In this document: piece by piece, positions 55,791 through 62,072 of the stretch
Layout: every line of letters starts with the position of its first letter
How positions within the stretch are numbered: position 1 is the stretch's first letter
Assembly (NCBI GenBank): GCA_963783445.1
Contig: CAWANP010000002.1
Coordinates: 1,054,001 to 1,118,000, forward strand
DNA: 64,000 nucleotides
Source: CAWANP01 sp963783445
GTDB taxonomy: Bacteria; Chloroflexota; Anaerolineae; JAAYZQ01
Direction of reading: 5' to 3'
Made by a program: the position numbers and the translations under genes
Notes under the pieces: generated by a model
What the model was told of the DNA's origin: nothing
The model's database searches: none
What the model saw: only the letters and a program-made list of their open reading frames with translations

Positions 55791-55809
55791 ATCGCGCCGA
55801 AGGCGCGAT
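55791..55809 (+). other. GC-rich 8-bp hairpin 40 nt after the FGE stop
   Basis: ATCGCGCC and GGCGCGAT pair around GAA. No T-tract follows. It could be a terminator-like structure, or the kind of cruciform found just downstream of variable regions in some diversity-generating retroelements. Confidence 0.5.
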
Positions 55810-55820
55810 CGCCGCGGCCG

Positions 55821-56580
55821 CAAATCGACCTGACAGGTCTCAAAGCCAACTGCCCAAGCAGCCGGCCTCAGAAAAGGACAGGAGCCAGCCAGCCCAGCCT
55901 CTGCAAAAGACCTGTCAGGTCTGCCCAACCCCGCTCACCGCGGCCGCAAATCGACCTGACAGGTCTCACACAGCCACCCGCCAAAGCAGCCGGCCTCAGA
56001 AAAGGACAGGAGTCAGCCAGCCCAGCCTCTGCAAAAGACCTGTCAGGTCTGCCCAGCCCGCTCACCGCCGTCGCAAATCGACCTGACAGGTCTCACACAG
56101 CCACCCGCCCAAGCAGCCGGCCTCAGAAAAGGACAGGATTTGGTCAGCAGGGTCTCTACAAAAGACCTGTCAGGTCTGCCCAACCCCGCTCACCGCGGCC
56201 GCAAATCGACCTGACAGGTCTCACACAGCCACCCGCCCAAGCAGCCGGCCTCAGAAAAGGACAGGAGCCAGCCAGCCCAGCCTCTGCAAAAGACCTGTCA
56301 GGTCTGCCCAACCCCGCTCACCGCGTTCGCAAATCGACCTGACAGGTCTCACACAGCCACCCGCCCAAGCAGCCGGCCTCAGAAAAGGACAGGATCTGGT
56401 CAGCAGGGCCTCTACAAAAGACCTGTCAGGTCTGCCCAACCCCGCTCACCGTGACCGCAAATCGACCTGACAGGTCTCACACAGCCACCCGCCCAAGCAG
56501 CCGGCCTCAGAAAAGGACAGGAGCCAGCCAGCCCAGCCTCTGCAAAAGACCTGTCAGGTCTGCCCAGCCGCCACCGCCGC
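55821..56580 (+). repeat. Six-unit tandem array of ~128-bp palindrome-bearing repeats
   Basis: Units begin with CAAATCGACCTGACAGGTCT at 55821, 55947, 56074, 56202, 56330 and 56458 (periods 126, 127, 128, 128, 128). Each also contains AAAGACCTGTCAGGTCTG. GACCTGACAGGTC and GACCTGTCAGGTC are each palindromic and are reverse complements of each other, so every unit can form a long hairpin. The array is 760 bp and noncoding as far as I can see; its period is mostly not a multiple of three. Confidence 0.92.
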
Positions 56581-57487
56581 GGCGGCAATACGCCAGCAGT
56601 TTCTTGTCGACAGAGTCTATCCGCCCAAGTGCTTCTCTCGCCAAGCCTTTGGGGATCCCGCTGAATCGCACTAGGTATTGAAATCGACAGGAATCTGCCC
56701 AGCACCGCCTGTTTACGGCGGTGCCGGAATCAAGTTGGTCCCCGTCAATCAAGTCAATGGCAGGAGCACCATCTCTCGTGGCCTCTCTCACCGCCTCCTT
56801 GGAGAAGGTCCCCGTGGTGATCAGAAGCCCTTTGTCAGCACGCCCCACCATCGCGCCACGGAAATCACGCACCTCTCCAGGACCTACCGTTCCCTGCCAT
56901 CGCTTGCACTGAAAGATCACGTGAAAGCTGAGCAGGCCGCCGAGTCTCATGGTACCCTTTCGGTCAATGCCTCTGTCTCCGCTCCTGCCTGTGACTTCCA
57001 CCTGGACGAAACCGGATTCTCGTAGCATCCTCTGGGCCAGTCGTTCAAAGGCAGACGCCTCCATTTGGGCCAAGGTGCTCAACAGAGCCTCGTGCCAAGA
57101 CTCGGCAGCCTCGGCTTCGCCCAGCTCTTCCTCGGCTGACGCCTTGGCCTCCTGCATCAACTCGCGAACGACGCGGACGACATCTTTCTCATCCACGGCA
57201 TCCACCTTCCTGCCCGTTTGGGACAGCGCCCAGACGCCCCTCGTCGAGTTTTCAAGCACACCATACTTCTTCAAGTAGGTACGAGTCCATGCCAGCCGGT
57301 AGTCGACTTCCGTCATACCGCCTTTGTCGGGGTTGTGCAAGACCTCTAGCTGTTCATCTGAAAAGCCGGCGATCTCCGCAACCTTGTCGTTGATCTCCTC
57401 AATGGTACCGGAGCCCCCAAGTTCCTTGAGCGCCTGGATCAAGGGAGTCATCATTGAGTCGTATGTCGGCATCGCTACCTTGCTCAT
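56507..57487 (-). pseudogene. mrr: Mrr-type restriction endonuclease, 3' end replaced by repeats
   Basis: The start at 57487 (MSKVAMPTYDSMM) follows GGAGAGG. The first ~100 residues form a winged-helix specificity domain (LKELGGSGTIEEINDKV). The catalytic part has GFVQVEVTGRSGDRGIDRKG, VIFQCKRW and KGLLITTGTFSKEA, the PD-(D/E)XK core of Mrr. Just after IDLIDGDQL at about 56735 the frame enters repeat R1 copy C and then the tandem array, so the native last ~20 residues are replaced by about 75 repeat-encoded residues. Function may be lost or tolerated. Family members cleave methylated DNA. Confidence 0.78.
56661..56732 (-). repeat. Dispersed repeat R1, copy C, inserted at the mrr 3' end
   Basis: Read on the minus strand it gives TTGATTCCGGCACCGCC, GTAAACAGGCGGTGC and TCGATTTCAA, matching copy B in inverted orientation. 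GCACCGCC (56702-56709) and GGCGGTGC (56717-56724) pair around a 7-nt loop. Confidence 0.82.
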
Positions 57488-57703
57488 GTCACCGCCTCTC
57501 CAAACAGGCCCAAAGAGGTCTAGCCTGCGCTCTGCCGTCTTGGGCAACCCAACCTCGCAACCCACCCTTCACGCAGCGTGGCGCCTCTTGATGGGCGAAG
57601 GTCTGTCCTCAGACCCGGTCTCATGACCGAGCCCGACTCAACCTTGACCTCAGCCTCAACCCTCAGTACCGAACATGTCCTGACAAAAGGAAGGAACCCC
57701 TTC

Positions 57704-57985
57704 ATGCCCGAAGATACCTCCATCAAGAGCGTTCAATCCGAAAATCCCGCCAATCCGTGTACTCCTGAGCCTATCCTCCAGGATGCCCAAACGCAGTCCC
57801 CGAACGCGCCTCCCACGTCGGCCAGCTCACCACCCGCGTCCGATCCCCAACCGCCAACCTCGACGGTACCCCCAAAGTCCGGCCAGCCCAATCCTTCGCT
57901 ACCGCCGTCACCCTCGTTCCAACCCTCGCAACAGGCCAACCGCGCAGTCCGACCCTTGGGGTTTTCTTCAACCCCAAGGGTCTGA
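57704..57985 (+). CDS. Small Pro/Ser-rich hypothetical protein (doubtful)
   Basis: A 93-codon frame starts at an ATG preceded by AAGGAAGGAACC. The product is rich in Pro, Ser, Gln and Thr, with no recognisable domain, signal or membrane segment. Its last codons lie within a strong hairpin. It may be real or a chance frame in GC-rich intergenic DNA. Confidence 0.3.
   Translation: MPEDTSIKSVQSENPANPCTPEPILQDAQTQSPNAPPTSASSPPASDPQPPTSTVPPKSGQPNPSLPPSPSFQPSQQANRAVRPLGFSSTPRV
57951..57982 (+). terminator. Perfect 13-bp hairpin, possible terminator or palindromic repeat
   Basis: GACCCTTGGGGTT (57951-57963) and AACCCCAAGGGTC (57970-57982) pair around TTCTTC. No T-tract follows. It overlaps the end of the doubtful frame at 57704. 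Confidence 0.5.
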
Positions 57986-58133
57986 CCAGGAGGACCACTC
58001 ACGCCCCACAATCCCAACTCAGCGCCCAAAAATCAGCAGCTTCCTCCTCGCCCTCACTACAGCGCCGCCGCAGCCAGCGCTTCACCTCATTCCTATCTAC
58101 CAATCCTCCATTCTCTGAGATTTTCAACGGTTC

Positions 58134-58162
58134 TTGACAAAACCGAACATTTGTGCTACAAT
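58134..58162 (+). promoter_or_regulatory. Near-consensus promoter upstream of the hypothetical gene at 58232
   Basis: TTGACA (58134-58139), a 17-nt spacer and TACAAT (58157-58162) lie 69 nt before the ATG at 58232, which has TAGGAGG upstream. Confidence 0.75.
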
Positions 58163-58231
58163 ACCCGTGAACATACAGGCACGCTAGCGCTACCGCCCTT
58201 TCGCCAGATTGCCATGTAGGAGGCTCACCCC

Positions 58232-58843
58232 ATGCCCCGCAACCCAAACAAAACCCCCTGTTCCGTCCCAGGCTGCCGCGCCTGGGCCATCCGTGGTTCT
58301 AGCCCACCACGCTGTTCGCCTCATCGGTCCCGCAAAGCTAGTCCTGAAGCGGGTCAGCAGGCCTCACCTGACCCTGTCCCGACCCAGGCCGGGGGTACCG
58401 GACCCAAAGGAAGAAAAATCGAAGGGCGAACCCTGAGCGAAGCTGAAGGGCGAACCCCAACCGTCGGCGCCCCACCCGCCAACCAGAACCACCTTGTCCA
58501 CGGCTTCTACAGCACCGTCCTCCGTCCCAAAGAACGCGCCGACCTCGTCGCCTACGCCGCCGACACGACCCTCGACGCCGAGATTGCCATTGCGCGCGTG
58601 GCCCTGCGTCGCATCCTGGGCATGTTCCTTACCGGCGTCACGCCCGGACCCGAGCCCTTTCCCCTCGATGCCCAGGACTATGCCCGCTTTGCCAGCCTGG
58701 CCTTCCAGGGAGCCGGTACCATCTCTCGTCTCCTTCGCGCCCGTCAGGCCCTCTCCGGAGACACCGACCCCCTGATGGGCTTCCTGACCCAGGCCTTGGA
58801 GGAACTCGGTGAGGAATGGGGCGTGGACCTGTCAGCGAAATGA
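58232..58843 (+). CDS. Hypothetical protein with HGFYS motif and Cys/His N-terminus
   Basis: The gene encodes 203 residues. The N-terminus (CSVPGCRAW, then CSPHR) could bind zinc. A Pro/Gly linker includes a repeat-derived IEGRTLSEAEGRTP. The segment PPANQNHLVHGFYS resembles a motif found in small phage-type and other uncharacterised proteins, and the rest is helical with ALEELGEEW at the end. A strong promoter and ribosome site make it likely to be expressed. A link to phage small terminase is only a weak suggestion. Confidence 0.6.
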   Translation: MPRNPNKTPCSVPGCRAWAIRGSSPPRCSPHRSRKASPEAGQQASPDPVPTQAGGTGPKGRKIEGRTLSEAEGRTPTVGAPPANQNHLVHGFYSTVLRPKERADLVAYAADTTLDAEIAIARVALRRILGMFLTGVTPGPEPFPLDAQDYARFASLAFQGAGTISRLLRARQALSGDTDPLMGFLTQALEELGEEWGVDLSAK

Positions 58844-59055
58844 GGCCATACACTCCCGATCCCGATATTGAAGCCCGGAAAAAAAAGATCCCGATGCCCA
58901 GTGTTCGAGTCGAAAAATGCTCAGCCGGTTTGCTGACTATCCAAAAGCGCCCAGCGCCCGTACCAGGAGCAACACATTGCACCGCGGAGGCGCAGAGCAC
59001 ACCGAGTTCAGACAGTGATTTGGTCTACTCCGCGCTCTCTGCCTCTCTGCGGTGA
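58840..59055 (+). CDS. Short frame overlapping the previous stop, probably a remnant
   Basis: An ATG overlaps the upstream stop as ATGA and opens a 71-codon frame (MRPYTPDPDIEARKKKIPM). The second half runs into repeat DNA (CTCTCTGCCTCTCTGCGGTG). It may be the remains of a coupled downstream gene whose body has been lost. Confidence 0.3.
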   Translation: MRPYTPDPDIEARKKKIPMPSVRVEKCSAGLLTIQKRPAPVPGATHCTAEAQSTPSSDSDLVYSALSASLR

Positions 59056-59245
59056 AACTGAGCGATCACCAGAGTCAGTTTGGTGATTGCCCACAAGTGG
59101 CCAGTACCCATTCTTGGAGTGACAGATTGCACAGCCCGGCTACTCGTTCTATCGCGCACAGGCGCCAAAAACGCCAAGTCATTGGTTGTTCTTGTTTTCC
59201 TTTGCGCTCTTTGCGTCTTTGCGGTGAGATGTGGGTAATGACCAA
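58977..59245 (+). repeat. Two related copies of the TCTGCGGTGA repeat
   Basis: CTCTCTGCCTCTCTGCGGTG at about 59034-59053 and GCTCTTTGCGTCTTTGCGGT near 59207-59226 match each other and CTCTGTGTCTCTGTGGTGAG near 22770. GGTGATTGCCCACAAGTGG (59081-59099) matches 22690-22707. No gene is visible in 59056-59252. Confidence 0.6.
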
Positions 59246-59252
59246 AGTGGTA

Positions 59253-60626
59253 GTGTATCGAATTCGGTGGAAATCATAGGGCGCGCTGTGGGGCATTGGA
59301 TTCATAGGCTTCCTGGGCGATCATGGCGAGAACACCATCGTCAGAGTGATAGGCATTGGCGGCACCAGCTCGACGACCGAGTCTGCGGCTGAAGCGTTCG
59401 AGCCGGCTGGTGCTACGCAAGTGCTCGCGGCCCCAGGTGGGGAACTGCTGATCCAGACTGTAGTAGGTGACGGTAGAGCGCAAGTCCCGGCGCAGAGCCG
59501 CGACAGCCTCCGGTTGGGAATCGCGGTGGGTACGGACAGTTTTGAGATAGCGGCGAAGAGCAGTCTGGTAGTGGCGTGCTTCCCAGATGGACCGGAAGTC
59601 CTTGAAGATCGCCTTTCGGCGTCGACGGCGCTGTTTGGGTGAAAGGTCTTCAGACACCTGGATGGCATTGTAGATGTTGCGCAGTTTGTGAAAGAGGCAG
59701 CGTTGTTGCTCTGCATCAAACCAGACGCTTTGCAGGGCAGAACAGAGACCTTTCCCCCGTCATGGATGATGAGTTTCAATCCATTCTCGCCGCGCAGGCC
59801 CTGGGCTTCCAGAACTTCGAGGACGCTGACCCAATCTTCGGCGTTTTCGCTTTCGGCCAACTGCCAATGCAGGATTTGCGAGCGGTCAGAGTCGGGCCAG
59901 ATGCCCATGGCGATGAGAATAGGACACTTGAGACGTCCTTTGACCGGCCCTTTGCGGCCCCGACGGTCTCGGCGGACTTTGCCATTGGACCGCAGGATCG
60001 TCACCCAGATGGCATCGACCTGCAAGACGGGTGGTACATCGTCTGGGTCGCGGTCAGATTCAGGATCTGCGAGTTGATGCAGGCGCTTGTTCGGGGTACG
60101 CAAGGCCAACGGGCCAATGTGCAGGTAGGCCCAGCTCCTTGCGCATCTATGCTATCCCAGATACGCTGATAGGGACGCAACCAGCCGCCAAAGTCGATCT
60201 TCACACTTCCGCCACATTCGCACCGTACACGAGGCAGATCGACCGACAGTACACCCCAAGGGGTCAACAGTTACCGCTTTCGAAACCCATTTCGGCTGAA
60301 TCGATGACTCCTTCTCGTCCCGCAACGACTACATCGCCCTTCTCGTTGGAGTCGCCACGATACCCTCCTGCGCCGCTGGTAGTAGAATCGTCCAAGTAGA
60401 TGGCATACAATCGCCAGCAGCAGTGTGTTAAGCCTCTGCTCCATCTGCTGTCGCAAGCATGCTTCTGCTTCCTCTAGGGCTGACCGCAGTTGGTCCCGGG
60501 CGTTGACAGGAGAACAGCTTTGAGGTATCTTGGCCATAATGGAGTGGGCTCTCTGCAATCTGGTCGTCGCAAACCTGGATTACATCGAGTCCGCTCCAGC
60601 TCCAATTTCCACCGACTTGCATACAC
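59253..60626 (-). mobile_element. Insertion sequence, about 1.37 kb, with terminal inverted repeats
   Basis: GTGTATCGAATTCGGTGGAA at 59253 onward (22 bp to 59274) matches the reverse complement of 60605-60626 at 19 of 22 positions. The enclosed minus-strand frames encode one broken transposase. No target duplication is obvious next to the ends. It lies 10 bp beyond the folC stop. Confidence 0.8.
59274..60537 (-). pseudogene. DDE transposase, mutator/IS256-like, broken by several frameshifts
   Basis: The reading begins MAKIPQSC at 60537 and has a Cys-rich N-terminus (CSRCGTRRSHRFSRNGFRKR then RVRCECGG), a domain with VLQVDAIWVTI carrying the first likely catalytic Asp, LKLIIHDGGKG with a second Asp, and RCLFHKLRNI. 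It ends MIAQEAYESNAPQRAL at 59274, at the left terminal repeat. Frame changes near 60270, 60170 and 59700 break it. The family placement rests on the DGGKG and FHKLRN motifs and is tentative. Confidence 0.72.
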
Positions 60627-60635
60627 AGATTGTGA

Positions 60636-61986
60636 CTAGTTTGGATCAGATGGTGGTGGAGCCATTCCTTGACGGGCGAACCAGGCGGCCCGCGCTTCGG
60701 CGGCCACAAACACCGAGCCTGTGCAGCAAACGAGATCCTGTGGACCTGCGTATGCCAGCGCCAGGTCAAGCGCCTGGGAAACGGTCGGGCATACCTCGGT
60801 CTCAAGGCCCAATTCCGCCGCCTGAGCCTGAATCCAGGCAGGAGTGGCAGCCTTGGGATGCTGCGTCGCCGTGATGATGGCGCGGCCAGCATCGGCAAGC
60901 AGCGCTCGGAGAAGGCCGGGATGTGACATGATCCGCCGAAGCGCCGAGCACGACGACCAGGCGGTCATAGTCCAGGATTTCCTGCAAAGCTGCCATCGAC
61001 TTGCGCGCTGAATCTGCATTGTGCGCGCAATCGACCACGACCAGCGGCTCGCGCCCCAAGATCTCCAGGCGTCCCGGCCATTTCACGGCCGCCAAGCCCC
61101 TCCGTACGGCCTCTGTGGGCAACGAAAGGCCCTGCTCCTCCAGCAAGGACAGGGTCGCGACTGCCGTCGTCGCATTCACCGCTTGATATGCGCCCAGCAG
61201 CGGGATACGAAACTTACCGATAGGCTCAAGCTTGCGATAGATGGTCAAGGTCTGCCCGTCGAGATCGGCATGGCCCGTCTCGCAGCTCCAATCACGTCCC
61301 ACCAGCGTCAACGGCGCATTGTTCAGAAGGCTGGTGGCCTCGATCACGGCCAGTGCATCTTCGCTCTGGGGGGCGCTGACCACCGGTACTTCTGGTTTGA
61401 TGATGCCTGCCTTCTCCGCGGCAATCTCGGCGCGAGTCTCGCCCAGAATGCCAGTGTGATCGAGGCTGATGGAGGTAATGACCGCCACGGCAGGGTTGAG
61501 CACGTTGGTGGCATCCAACCGCCCCCCTAACCCTACTTCTACCGAAGCCCACTCGACACCCTGTTCCGCAAACCAGGCGAAGGCCAGGCAGGTCATGACC
61601 TCAAAGGTGGTAATCTCGGGTACCTGGTCCAGCAGTGGCCGCATCTTCTGGACAAGGCGGACGATGTCCTCTTCGGTGATCAGCTCACCGTTCACCTGGA
61701 TCCGCTCGCGAAACGAGTGTAGGTGAGGGGAGGTATACAATCCGGTGCGATGGCCCGCCGCCCGAAGCACAGATGCGACCATCGCTGCCGTCGACCCCTT
61801 GCCCTTGGTTCCGGCGATGTGCACGGCCTGGAAGCTCTGTTGGGGATCGCCCAGTAGAGATAGAAGGTGCCGCACGCGGTCCAGACTGTAGAACTCGGAG
61901 GAATAGGCGGCCAGACCCATCCGCTCATAGTCGGTGAAGCCATACACGTACCACAGAATGTCTCGATAGGATGCCATTGGTTTCAT
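60636..61986 (-). CDS. folC: Folylpolyglutamate synthase / dihydrofolate synthase (one frameshift)
   Basis: This is a protein of about 449 residues. The ATP site HIAGTKGKGSTAAM lies at about 55-68 and the family TSPHLHSFRERIQVNGE at about 86-102. The C-terminal domain has VDCAHNADSARKSM and LVVVLGASADH. The frame changes near 60930 and resumes as SHPGLLRALLADAG to 60636. It adds L-glutamate to dihydropteroate and folates in the cytoplasm. It may start at 61986 or at the ATG at 61977. Its 3' end lies 10 bp from an insertion sequence. Confidence 0.9.
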
Positions 61987-61992
61987 GGCGGT

Positions 61993-62021
61993 ATTCTATC
62001 TCATATGCCTCGAAATGTAAA
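61993..62021 (-). promoter_or_regulatory. Promoter of folC, possibly leaderless
   Basis: On the minus strand TTTACA (62021-62016), a 17-nt spacer and TAGAAT (61998-61993) place the expected transcript start at about 61986, which is the first ATG. The mRNA may be leaderless or begin just before the ATG at 61977. Confidence 0.5.
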
Positions 62022-62072
62022 GTTGCCAAAACAAAAGGTGGGTGGTATCATGGGCATGGAGGGAACACGGGC

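Noticed and set aside
55821..56580. CRISPR array
   Set aside because: The repeat unit is about 128 bp including all of the intervening sequence, units are nearly identical throughout, and there are no distinct spacers or cas genes.
55868..56705. Short minus-strand frames in the tandem array (for example WADLTGLLQRLGW)
   Set aside because: They arise from the repeats, the period is mostly not divisible by three, and no ribosome site is present.
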